Below are positions 23,860 through 31,938 of a stretch of 64,000 nucleotides of DNA, one piece after another. The position numbers were made by a program, and so were the translations under genes. Location of the stretch: assembly GCA_036268425.1 (NCBI GenBank), contig DATAUE010000108.1:62001-126000 (forward strand). Reading direction: 5' to 3'. The first letter of the stretch is position 1; every line of letters starts with the position of its first letter. The notes beneath the pieces are model-generated. The model saw only the letters and a program-made list of their open reading frames with translations, was not told the DNA's origin and did no database searches. Source of the DNA: DATARH01 sp036268425 (GTDB lineage: Bacteria > Pseudomonadota > Alphaproteobacteria > ATCC43930 > CGMCC-115725).

Positions 23860-25482
23860 TTATTTGAATTCGATTTGAGGAATCTCGCCGGGTGCGGTTT
23901 GCGGCACCTCGATCTGGATCGAATTGGGATTGACGTCCGACGCCTTGTCGAGCGACGCCAGCACCATTCGCGGAAACGCAATGATCGCGGCCACCATCAA
24001 CAGCTGCATGACGACAAACGGTACGCTGCCCCAATAGATCTGCGCCGTCGTCACCGGCGCCATCAGGCGTCCGGTGACTCGGTCTATGGTCTCGCGCATC
24101 GGCGCCACGCTGCGGAAGTAGAACAGCGCAAAGCCGAAAGGCGGATGCAGGAACGAGGTCTGCATGTTGACCCCGAGCAGCACGCCGAACCAGATCAGGT
24201 CGATGCCGAGCTTGTCGGCCACCGGGCGCAGCAACGGTATGACGATAAAGGCCAGCTCGAAGAAATCGAGAAAGAATGCCAAAAAGAAAACCGTCGCATT
24301 GACGACGATCAGAAAGCCGATCTGTCCACCAGGCAGGCTGGTCAGCAGGTTCTCGACCCATAAATCGCCATTGACCCCACGAAAGGTCAGCGTAAACACC
24401 GATGAGCCGATCAGGATGAACACGACAAACGACGACAGGCGCGCGGTCGAATCCATCGCCTGACGCAACAAGCCCCAGGACAGGCGGCGTTTCACCAGCG
24501 CCAGGATCAACGCGCCGGTCGCCCCCATCGCGCCGCCTTCGGTCGGTGTCGCGATGCCGACAAAGATCGTCCCGAGCACAAGAAAGATCAGCGCCAGCGG
24601 CGGCATCATCACGATGACGACTTGCTGCGCCAACCGGCTCAGCAGCCCGAAGCGCAGAAACCGGTCGGCCAGCGCAACCGCGTACACCACCAGCCCCGCA
24701 AGCCCGGCAGCCCAGATCGGATGCATCGCATAAGTCAGCAGATAGCCGCCGGCCGCGGCCAGCACGATCAGCACCACCAGCGACCCGTACCCGGCCCCGC
24801 CGCCGTCCTCGCGCATCGTCAATGCCTCGGGGGGCAAGGCCGGCGCCGATGCCGGCCGGACGATGGTCATCACAAACACGAACCCGGCATAGAGCGCGGC
24901 CAGCGCCAGGCCAGGGATAAAGGCGCCCTGGTACATATCGCCGACCGAGCGCCCGAGCTGGTCCGCCATCACGATCAGCACGAGGCTCGGCGGGATGATC
25001 TGCGCCAGCGTGCCGGACGCGGTGATGACGCCGGCCGCGAGCCGCCGGTCATAGCCGTAGCGCAGCATGATCGGCAGCGAGATCAGCCCCATCGAGATCA
25101 CCGAGGCGGCCACGACGCCGGTCGTCGCCGCCAGCAAGGCCCCGACAAACACAACGGCATACGCCAGACCGCCGCGTACCGGCCCGAACATCTGGCCGAT
25201 CGTCTCCAGCAGGTCCTCGGCCATGCCGCTGCGTTCGAGGATCAATCCCATAAAGGTAAAGAACGGGATCGCCAGCAGCGTGTCGTTGCGCATGATGCCG
25301 AACACGCGTTCCGGCAAAGCCTGCAGCAATTCCGGCTTCAACAAATCGAGATGGATCGCCAGCAGGCCGAACAGCAACCCGTTCGCCGCCAGCGAAAACG
25401 CCACGGGATAGCCCAGCAGCAGCAGGATGACGAGGGCCGCGAACATCAGCGGCGCCAGATTGGCAACCAGCATCTGGGTCAT
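23860..25482 (-). CDS. TRAP transporter large permease (DctM type)
   Basis: A 540-aa inner-membrane protein, the ion-coupled subunit that moves substrate from the periplasmic receptor. Typical stretches are LLGYPVAFSLAANGLLFG, NDTLLAIPFFTFMGLILERS, GALLAATTGVVAASVISMGL and ASGTLAQIIPPSLVLIVMAD. The second half has GTIFVGIATPTEGGAMGATG and LGVNMQTSFLHPPFGFALFY, features of the DctM family. It is longer than classic DctM (about 430 aa) because of an enlarged middle loop, as in the large-DctM subgroup paired with TakP-like receptors. It overlaps the DctQ stop by 4 bases. Confidence 0.95.
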   Translation of the reverse strand: MTQMLVANLAPLMFAALVILLLLGYPVAFSLAANGLLFGLLAIHLDLLKPELLQALPERVFGIMRNDTLLAIPFFTFMGLILERSGMAEDLLETIGQMFGPVRGGLAYAVVFVGALLAATTGVVAASVISMGLISLPIMLRYGYDRRLAAGVITASGTLAQIIPPSLVLIVMADQLGRSVGDMYQGAFIPGLALAALYAGFVFVMTIVRPASAPALPPEALTMREDGGGAGYGSLVVLIVLAAAGGYLLTYAMHPIWAAGLAGLVVYAVALADRFLRFGLLSRLAQQVVIVMMPPLALIFLVLGTIFVGIATPTEGGAMGATGALILALVKRRLSWGLLRQAMDSTARLSSFVVFILIGSSVFTLTFRGVNGDLWVENLLTSLPGGQIGFLIVVNATVFFLAFFLDFFELAFIVIPLLRPVADKLGIDLIWFGVLLGVNMQTSFLHPPFGFALFYFRSVAPMRETIDRVTGRLMAPVTTAQIYWGSVPFVVMQLLMVAAIIAFPRMVLASLDKASDVNPNSIQIEVPQTAPGEIPQIEFK

Positions 25483-26048
25483 AGCGCGGTCCCGCCCGAC
25501 ATCTCCTCGGCGACCGGCTCATCATGCTTTTCGAGCGGATCGGGGATGTAGCCGGCAAGAAAGGCGATGCGTTTGATGATTTCCGAGACGCCCTGTAGCG
25601 CCAGCAACAGGAATCCGACCGGGATCAACAGCTTGACCGGCCAGCGCAGCAGGCCGCCGGCATCGCTCGACATTTCGTGGCGCAGGTAGGAATCGACCAC
25701 CATTGGCCACGACAGCACCAGGATGATGACCGCCATCGGCAGCAGAAAGAGCGCCCCGCCGAACAGGTCGATCACGGCGCGCGCCTTGGCCGGCAGGTGC
25801 ACGTTGATCACATCGATCCGGACATGCTCGTTGTGGCGCAGCGTGTATCCCGCGGCGAGTAGAAACACCGCCGAGAACAGATACCACTGCAGCTCGAGCC
25901 AGCCATTTGAGCTGGCGTCAAAGGCATAGCGGATGCTGGCGTTCCCGGCGCTGACCAGGACAGCAACCAGCACCAGCCAGTATACAAGGCGGCCCACCCC
26001 GTCATTGAGCGCGTCGATGGCGCGGCTCAGACGCAATAACAGCGTCAC
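25479..26048 (-). CDS. TRAP transporter small permease (DctQ type)
   Basis: About 189 aa with four membrane helices: LVYWLVLVAVLVSAGNASIR, ELQWYLFSAVFLLAAGY, LFGGALFLLPMAVIILVLSW and VKLLIPVGFLLLALQGVSEI. The motifs SNGWLELQWYLF and LRHNEHVRIDVI are DctQ landmarks. The start is GTG 26048, 8 bases after GGGGGAA; the frame extends much further upstream but that part is not conserved-looking and crosses the promoter of mbfA. It is translationally coupled to dctM and divergent from mbfA. Confidence 0.92.
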   Translation of the reverse strand: MTLLLRLSRAIDALNDGVGRLVYWLVLVAVLVSAGNASIRYAFDASSNGWLELQWYLFSAVFLLAAGYTLRHNEHVRIDVINVHLPAKARAVIDLFGGALFLLPMAVIILVLSWPMVVDSYLRHEMSSDAGGLLRWPVKLLIPVGFLLLALQGVSEIIKRIAFLAGYIPDPLEKHDEPVAEEMSGGTAL

Positions 26049-26210
26049 GGTAATTCCCCCAAAGTGCTGGCCGCTGGATGGCGCTCCCGACCCTGCGTCG
26101 CTGCCCCTGCCCGGCTCTCTCCCGCGACCCCCGGCTTGGGCTATCCTATCGAACTGGCTCTGCGCAAGACGAATTGCGGCGCGTCCGGACTGGGGACATA
26201 ACGGGGGGAC

Positions 26211-27341
26211 ATGATGGCCGATGACGGCTCCGCGGCCCGCTATCACACCAACCTGCAAAGCGAGGTCGACGGCGCGGCGCTTTACCGCGCGCTCGCCTCG
26301 GCGGAAAGCGATCCTCATTTGAGTGAAGTCTACCGCCGCCTCGCCGCGGTCGAGGAGGCGCACGCGGAGTTCTGGGGCCGAGAACTCAAGCGGATCGGCG
26401 AGCGCCCCATGCCGCGGCGGCCGGGGTGGCGCACTCGTTCGCTGTCGTGGCTGGCGCATCGCTTTGGCCCGCAATTCGTTCTGCCGACCCTGAGCGCAAT
26501 CGAACGCCGCGACAGCGGACATTATGACGGCCAGCCGGAGGCCGTCGCCGGCGGTTTGCCGCATGCCGAGCGCTCGCATAACCGCATCGTCGAAGCAATG
26601 GCAGCGGGGTCGTCCGGCGGCGTCCGGGGCAGCGGGCTGGCGCGCGTCGAAGGCCGTCACCGCACCGGCGGCAACGCCTTGCGCGCCGCAGTGCTCGGCG
26701 CCAATGACGGCCTCGTTTCCAATCTCAGCCTCGTGATGGGCGTCGCCGGCGCCGAAATGGCCGGCGGCACGATCCTCTTGACCGGACTCGCCGGGCTGAT
26801 CGCCGGCGCCTGCTCGATGGCGATGGGCGAATGGCTGTCGGTCACCAGTTCGCGCGAACTGAACCAGCAGCAGATCGCGGTCGAGGCCGACGAACTCAAC
26901 CGCATGCCCGAAGAAGAAAAAGAGGAAATGGTGCTGATCTATCAGGCCAAAGGTCTCGACGAAGCGGCGGCGCGCGCCCTCGCCGACCGACTGATGGCCA
27001 ACAAAACCATCGCGCTCGACACGCTGGTGCGCGAGGAACTCGGCATCGACCCCGACGAACTCGGCGGCTCTGCATGGACCGCCGGCACCGCATCGTTCGG
27101 GCTGTTCGCGACCGGCGCGATCTTTCCGGTCGCCCCGTTTTTCTGGCTGAGCGGCATCCCCGCCCTAGCCGCCAGCCTCGCATCGAGCGGCATCGCCCTG
27201 CTGCTGGTCGGCGCCGGCACCTCGCTGTTCACCGGCCGCTCGATGCTGTTCTCGGCTTCGCGCCAGCTTGCGATCGGCTTTGCCGCAGCGGCCGTCACGT
27301 TCGGGATCGGCCGCATCGTCGGCGTCTCGCTTGCCGGTTGA
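26211..27341 (+). CDS. mbfA: Membrane-bound ferritin: ferritin-like plus VIT1/CCC1 domain
   Basis: About 376 aa, a fusion of an N-terminal ferritin-like (rubrerythrin type) domain and a C-terminal VIT1/CCC1 iron-transport domain. The first part has LQSEVDGAALYRALASAE and VEEAHAEFWGRELKRIGE (EExxH di-iron ligands). The second part begins GNALRAAVLGANDGLVSNLS and continues with AGACSMAMGEWLSVTSSREL and the cytoplasmic EEKEEMVLIYQAKGLDE loop, then three more helices. MbfA of rhizobia and Agrobacterium exports iron and protects against peroxide, and is usually repressed by Irr. No Irr site was identified here. The start follows GGGGGAC; a second ATG lies 3 bases on. Confidence 0.92.
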   Translation: MMADDGSAARYHTNLQSEVDGAALYRALASAESDPHLSEVYRRLAAVEEAHAEFWGRELKRIGERPMPRRPGWRTRSLSWLAHRFGPQFVLPTLSAIERRDSGHYDGQPEAVAGGLPHAERSHNRIVEAMAAGSSGGVRGSGLARVEGRHRTGGNALRAAVLGANDGLVSNLSLVMGVAGAEMAGGTILLTGLAGLIAGACSMAMGEWLSVTSSRELNQQQIAVEADELNRMPEEEKEEMVLIYQAKGLDEAAARALADRLMANKTIALDTLVREELGIDPDELGGSAWTAGTASFGLFATGAIFPVAPFFWLSGIPALAASLASSGIALLLVGAGTSLFTGRSMLFSASRQLAIGFAAAAVTFGIGRIVGVSLAG

Positions 27342-27384
27342 CGGAACGCAACACCACCGATTCTGGTACGTTTAATGCTGTGAA

Positions 27385-27414
27385 TTAACCTTAGTGTAAA
27401 ATTAACCCTATAAT
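27385..27414 (+). promoter_or_regulatory. Promoter candidate with direct repeats upstream of sthA
   Basis: A perfect TATAAT at 27409-27414 lies 18 bases after TTAACC (27385-27390), 47 bases before the sthA start. The heptamer ATTAACC occurs twice, at 27384-27390 and 27401-27407, 17 bases apart, overlapping the -35 and spacer. This could be an operator. It is a local AT-rich stretch in GC-rich DNA. Confidence 0.5.
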
Positions 27415-27461
27415 TTGCGCGCGACAGGTACGGCTGCGACGGCAATGAGAGGGCGGGGCCA

Positions 27462-28926
27462 GTGAATGATGTCATGTCGCTCGAAGGATACGATTACGAC
27501 CTGCTGGTGATCGGCTCGGGACCGGCCGGAAAGCGCGCCGCGATTCAGGGCGCCAAGCTGGACAAGCGGGTTGCGGTGGTCGAGCGCACCACGGTGCTTG
27601 GCGGGATCAGCGTCAATCTCGGCACCATCCCATCAAAGACGCTGCGCGAAGCGGTGCTGGAATTGTCGGGCTACCGCTCGCGTGAGTTCTACGGCGCCTC
27701 CTACACCGTCAAGCAAAACATCACGATTCAGGATCTGCTGGTGCGCACCAACAAGGTGATCCAGCACGAAATCGATGTGACCCGGCATCAGTTGATGCGC
27801 AACGGCGTCGAATTGATTTCCGCAACCGCGTCGTTCTGCGGCCCGGACACGGTGCGGCTCGATCTGATCGACGGCAGTTCGGCACGCACGGTGCGGGCGC
27901 ACAAAATCATCATCGCCAGCGGCACCGACAGTACCCGCGACCCGCATATCCCGTTTGACGGCAAGCACATCTTCACCAGCGACGATGTCCTGAAGCTGGA
28001 GCGCCTGCCGCGGACATTGGCGGTGGTCGGCGCCGGCGTGATCGGCTGCGAATACGCCAGCATTTTTGCTGCGCTGGGTGTGCGCGTCACCCTGATCGAT
28101 CAGCGCCACCGCCTGCTGCCGTTCATCGACGAAGAAATTGCCGACACGCTCGGCTATCACCTGCGGGAAAACCGGGTAACGCTGCGCCTCAACGAAAGCG
28201 TGCGCAGCATTGAGATCCTCGACGACACTCATGGCAGCCGGGTCCGGCTGCATCTCGACAGCGGCAAGACGATTATCGCGGACAAGGCGCTTTACTCGGT
28301 CGGTCGGACCGGGGCGACCAGCCGGCTGGCGCTCGACCAATGCGGCATCGCCTGCGACGGCCGCGGCCGTCTCGTCGTTGATGAAAATTATCGCACCAAA
28401 GTGCCGGGCGTTTATGCGGTCGGCGATGTGATCGGCTTTTCCGGCATTGGCCTCAACCTCGATGGAGCAGGGGCGCCTTGCCGTGTGCCATTGCTTTGGC
28501 GTCGAATCGTGCAGTGTACCGGCGCTGTTTCCGTATGGGATTTACTCGGTGCCGGAAATCTCGATGGTCGGGAAGACCGAGGAAGAGCTGACCCATGACG
28601 GCATCGCCTATGAGGTCGGCAAGGCGCGCTATCGCGAAATCGCCCGCGGCCAGATCATCGGCGACACCACCGGCCTGTTAAAGCTGATCTTCCACAGCGA
28701 AACGCGCGCGCTGCTCGGCGTTCACATCATCGGCGACGGCGCCAGTGAGCTGATCCATATCGGCCAAGCCGTAATGGCCTTTAACGGCACGATCGATTAT
28801 TTCATCAATACTGTGTTCAATTATCCGACCCTGGCCGAATGCTACAAAGTCGCTGCATTCGACGGCGTCAACCGCCTCGGCATCTTCCACGACGACGTGG
28901 TCGAAGACGACGTGGTCGCCGTATAG
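27462..28926 (+). pseudogene. sthA: Soluble pyridine nucleotide transhydrogenase, frameshifted
   Basis: SthA is a soluble flavoprotein that interconverts NADPH/NAD+ and NADP+/NADH. The first frame (27462 to about 28440) has YDYDLLVIGSGPAGKRAA, GGISVNLGTIPSKTLREAV (no redox Cys pair, as expected for SthA), VVGAGVIGCEYASIFAALG and GVYAVGDVIGF. The family sequence then continues in the +2 frame as PALASTSMEQGRLAVCH, IYSVPEISMVGKTEEEL and FNYPTLAECYKVAAFDG to the stop at 28926. Removing one T from the run TTTT at 28437-28440 restores a full protein of about 487 aa. As written, translation ends at 28598 without the dimerisation domain. It may be a true mutation or a base-calling error. Confidence 0.9.
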
Positions 28927-29067
28927 GGTCCGCCGCAGTCGCCGTCTCTCATTCCACCATTTCAGTCGCCAATTCCGCATCACCCTCAGCCGCCACGGCA
29001 ATGCCGTACAGAGGGTCTTCGGGAGCGTCGGCCGTCGATGGCAAGGCTGCCTGGAGCATGAATCAGG

Positions 29068-29901
29068 CTACTCTACCGGATGTAGCACAAAGCCGGCCGG
29101 GCGGCGGGAGCGGGCGGCCGCTTCGGCTGGGCTGAGCGAGGCATCCCAGGCATTGGCGTCGAAGCGATAGCCGTTCACCTTGTCGGCCTCGCGCGACACG
29201 ACGTAGAGCAGCGGCGGCACCATCTCGTCGGGTTCAACAAGGCGTGCGGCACGCCCCTCTCGGCTCATGTCGCGCATCTCCACCGCCATGCCGGGTGTAT
29301 TGGCACCGGCACCGGGGTTGACGATATTGATCGTCAGGCCGGTGCCCTCGGTGTCTTTTGCCCACACTTCTGTGGCCAGTTCGAGCGCTGCCTTTGACGC
29401 GCCGTAAGGGTGCGTGCCGTGCCGGTTCATCGTGTCGAGCTTGGTCGTGACGTTGACGATGCGGCCCCACCCGGCCTCCAGCATCGCCGGCGCGACGCGG
29501 CGGCTGAGCCGATCGGCCGCGAGATAATTGGTGGCAATGACGTTCTCGATGATCTGGTCGGACACCTGCCAGAATTTCTGCGGGGTCGGCCGGCGATAGC
29601 GATCCGGATCGATGTAGGTGAAGGTCAGCCCGGCATTGTTGACCAGAATGTCGATGCTGCCAAAGCGCGCGCGAGCTTCGCCGACGATCTCGTCGCAATC
29701 GGCTGGCTCGCGCAGATCGGCCGCCAGCGGCAGGATCATCTCGCGAAGATTAAGTGCCTCGGCGGCATTCTCGATTTCACCGATGTCGTTGAGAATGTGG
29801 CCGACCGCGGCGACGCGGTAGCCGCTCTTTGCCAGCCCCAGCGTCATCGCGCGCCCCAGGCCTCGCAGCCCACCGGTGACGAGCGCAACCTTGTCCTGCA
29901 T
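29068..29901 (-). CDS. Short-chain dehydrogenase/reductase
   Basis: About 277 aa, classical SDR layout: VTGGLRGLGRAMTLGL (cofactor motif), DILVNNAGLTFTYID, RIVNVTTKLDTMNRHG and HPYGASKAALELATE, with an intact Tyr-xxx-Lys. The substrate loop has NIVNPGAGANTPGM. The usual catalytic Ser appears as Thr (VTTK). The start at 29901 has GGAGGGG 7 bases upstream. It lies 20 bases downstream of the racemase-like gene and is likely co-transcribed with it, so both may act on the same small acid or alcohol. Confidence 0.9.
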   Translation of the reverse strand: MQDKVALVTGGLRGLGRAMTLGLAKSGYRVAAVGHILNDIGEIENAAEALNLREMILPLAADLREPADCDEIVGEARARFGSIDILVNNAGLTFTYIDPDRYRRPTPQKFWQVSDQIIENVIATNYLAADRLSRRVAPAMLEAGWGRIVNVTTKLDTMNRHGTHPYGASKAALELATEVWAKDTEGTGLTINIVNPGAGANTPGMAVEMRDMSREGRAARLVEPDEMVPPLLYVVSREADKVNGYRFDANAWDASLSPAEAAARSRRPAGFVLHPVE

Positions 29902-29921
29902 CTGCCCCTCCTCCGTTTGGA

Positions 29922-30569
29922 TCACGCGATCAGTGATTTGAGCCGCGTCACTGCCGCTCCTGGTGCCGTCAGCACCGGGCACGGCAATACCCCGCGCACC
30001 GCGGCCTCGGCGCGTGCGGTCGAAAAATGCGCCAGCAATACCGCATCGCACTTTGCGAGCCGCGGCGCCGCCTCGGCAAGCAACCGGTCATGCGTCGCGC
30101 CGTCGCCGCCCTTCAACGCCGGCATCGCGCCAGCGACGCAGATCGTCTCGATCTGCGCGGCGGCGCCGCGCTGCGCCGCCAGCGCGCGAAACTCGTCTTC
30201 CATGCCGCCGACGCTCGGCTCGAAGGTCGCCAGCATGCCGATGCGCTTGCCGGCCGACAGCGCCGCCTCGAACATCGCCTCGTTCGGTTTCAGCACCGGC
30301 AGTTTGCTCGCTGTGGCGGCAGCTTCGATCGCCTCGCCGAATGCCGAGCAGGTAAACAGGATGCCCGCTGCGCCAGTGCCCTCGGCGTAATCGGTGAGCG
30401 TGCCGATACGACGGGTCATCGCGGCAGTCAGTTCGCCATCGCGTTCGCGATCGACCGCCAGGGCGGTATCAAGAAGATCGGTGCACTCGGCCTCCGGCCA
30501 CAGCCGGGCAAAGGCTTCATGCACCGGCGCCATCGCGACAGTGACGGCATGTATCAGGGCAATCCGCAT
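29922..30569 (-). CDS. Asp/Glu racemase-superfamily protein with one Cys
   Basis: About 215 aa, two-lobed fold of the Asp/Glu/hydantoin racemase, maleate isomerase and arylmalonate decarboxylase superfamily. The N-lobe site is intact: GILFTCSAFGEAIE with Cys74. The C-lobe position that normally holds the second catalytic Cys (as in LACT) reads DAVLLAHFSTARAEA, with His181-Phe-Ser183. A two-base racemase mechanism is therefore unlikely; a one-Cys reaction such as isomerisation or decarboxylation is possible. It precedes an SDR gene in a two-gene unit. Confidence 0.8.
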   Translation of the reverse strand: MRIALIHAVTVAMAPVHEAFARLWPEAECTDLLDTALAVDRERDGELTAAMTRRIGTLTDYAEGTGAAGILFTCSAFGEAIEAAATASKLPVLKPNEAMFEAALSAGKRIGMLATFEPSVGGMEDEFRALAAQRGAAAQIETICVAGAMPALKGGDGATHDRLLAEAAPRLAKCDAVLLAHFSTARAEAAVRGVLPCPVLTAPGAAVTRLKSLIA

Positions 30570-30650
30570 GGTGTCTTCCGATAATGGCGCGCGCGCTCAG
30601 CGGCGCGATGTTAATACAGATTACCGCCGCCGGGGTAAGGAGAACGCGCG

Positions 30651-31127
30651 ATGGAGATGGAGACGGTTGGGCTCGGCCTCTACTTCGAGGATCTACCGGT
30701 CGGGCGGCGCTTCAAGACAATCGGGCGCACGGTGACCGAGGCCGACATCACTAATTTCGTCAACTGCACCGGCATGGTCGAGGTGCTGTTCACCAACACC
30801 GAGTTCCTCGCCCATGAAAGCGACATCAAGGGCCGCCCGGCGCCGGGAGCGCTGGTGTATTGCTTTGCCGAAGGGCTGCTCGTGCAATCGACGATGCAGC
30901 ACACCGGCTTCGCCTTTCTGCACATGGAATTGACGATCGAGAACCCGGTGCTGGCCGGCGACACGATCCATGCTGAATGCGAGATCATCGAGTCGCGCCG
31001 CTCGAAAAGCCGGCCCGGCCGCGGCCTCGTGCGCACCCGGGTGCGCGTCGTCAAACAGGACGGCACGACCGCGCTGGTCTACACCCCGCTGCGCATGGTG
31101 ATGTGCCGCGACCAAACCGCTCTTTAA
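30651..31127 (+). CDS. MaoC-like hot-dog protein without the usual hydratase dyad
   Basis: About 158 aa, single hot-dog fold. The family start LYFEDLPVGRRFKTIGRTVT and EADITNFVNCTGMVEVLF are clear, with GRPAPGALVYCFAEGLL as the central helix and LTIENPVLAGDTIHAECEII as the following strands. MaoC-type hydratases have GDxNPxH after the ADI motif; here that stretch is TGMVEVLFTNTEF, so neither the Asp nor the His is present. It may be a binding protein or use other residues. The start is preceded by AAGGAG. It stands alone, divergent from the racemase-like gene. Confidence 0.85.
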   Translation: MEMETVGLGLYFEDLPVGRRFKTIGRTVTEADITNFVNCTGMVEVLFTNTEFLAHESDIKGRPAPGALVYCFAEGLLVQSTMQHTGFAFLHMELTIENPVLAGDTIHAECEIIESRRSKSRPGRGLVRTRVRVVKQDGTTALVYTPLRMVMCRDQTAL

Positions 31128-31263
31128 TCTGAAACTGCTCGCAGACCGACTGCGGCCAGCCCGTCCGTCGGCCAATCCCACGCTGAAGCGATCTCGATCG
31201 GCTTTTGCTCGCGCTGTGCCGCAGAACAGCGCCAACAAGGCGAGTCCGGCGCAAAAACTGCGC

Positions 31264-31881
31264 TTAACGCAATTCCTTCACCTGCTTTTTTGTCAGAAAG
31301 CGCGTCTTCGCGCCGCGCAACAACAGGTAGAGCTTGGCGGTTTCTTCGAGTTCCTCGATCGCGTTGACCGCGGCGTCAAGGCTCGACCCGGCGACCACCG
31401 GACCGTGATTGGCCAGCAACACAGCGTGGTGCTTGCCGGCAAAACCGCGTACGGCTTCGGCGAGGGCCATATCGCCCGGCTTGTAATAGGGCACGAGCGG
31501 CAGGCGGCCGACGCGCATCACATAATACGCGGTGATTGGCGGCAGTACGTCATGCGTGTCGATCTTGGCAAGGCACGACACGGCCACCGAGTGCGTCGAG
31601 TGCAAGTGCACGACGGCGCCGGTGTCGCCACGCTCCTCATACATGACACGATGCAGAAAGCTCTCCTTGGTTGGCGCGTCGCCGTCGAGCAATTCGCCGT
31701 CATCGCCAAGCTTTGACAACCGTGCCGGGTCGAGCCGGCCAAGCGATGCATTGGTCGGTGTCATCAGCCAGCCGCCATCGACTCGCATGCTGATATTGCC
31801 GGACGACCCCGCAGTGAGGCCGCGGTTGAAAATTGACGCCCCGATCTCGCAGATCGCTTCGCGCGCCTTCGCATCACTCAT
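31264..31881 (-). CDS. otnC: 3-oxo-tetronate 4-phosphate decarboxylase (class II aldolase family)
   Basis: About 205 aa with the class II aldolase/adducin fold. NRGLTAGSSGNISMRVD binds the phosphate, VVHLHSTHSVAVSCL gives the HxH zinc ligands and AVLLANHGPVVAG the third His. By context with otnK, otnI and denD it is OtnC, which decarboxylates 3-oxo-tetronate 4-phosphate to dihydroxyacetone phosphate and CO2. By sequence alone an L-fuculose-phosphate aldolase-like role could not be excluded. ATG 31881 is preferred over an upstream in-frame codon at 31920. It lies 57 bases downstream of otnK in the same direction. Confidence 0.88.
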   Translation of the reverse strand: MSDAKAREAICEIGASIFNRGLTAGSSGNISMRVDGGWLMTPTNASLGRLDPARLSKLGDDGELLDGDAPTKESFLHRVMYEERGDTGAVVHLHSTHSVAVSCLAKIDTHDVLPPITAYYVMRVGRLPLVPYYKPGDMALAEAVRGFAGKHHAVLLANHGPVVAGSSLDAAVNAIEELEETAKLYLLLRGAKTRFLTKKQVKELR

Positions 31882-31938
31882 TATTCGCTTCCCGTGTCTG
31901 GCCTCCGACCCGCCGGCCACAGCGGAAGCGGGTGAGGT

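Noticed and set aside
26049..26660. N-terminal extension of the DctQ reading frame by about 200 residues
   Set aside because: It runs antisense through the mbfA ferritin domain and promoter; the GTG at 26048 has a good ribosome site and starts at the family N-terminus.
28886..28920. Short duplication GACGACGTGGTCG in the last codons of sthA
   Set aside because: Two copies only, giving a DDVVEDDVV tail; probably a local codon duplication of no special meaning.
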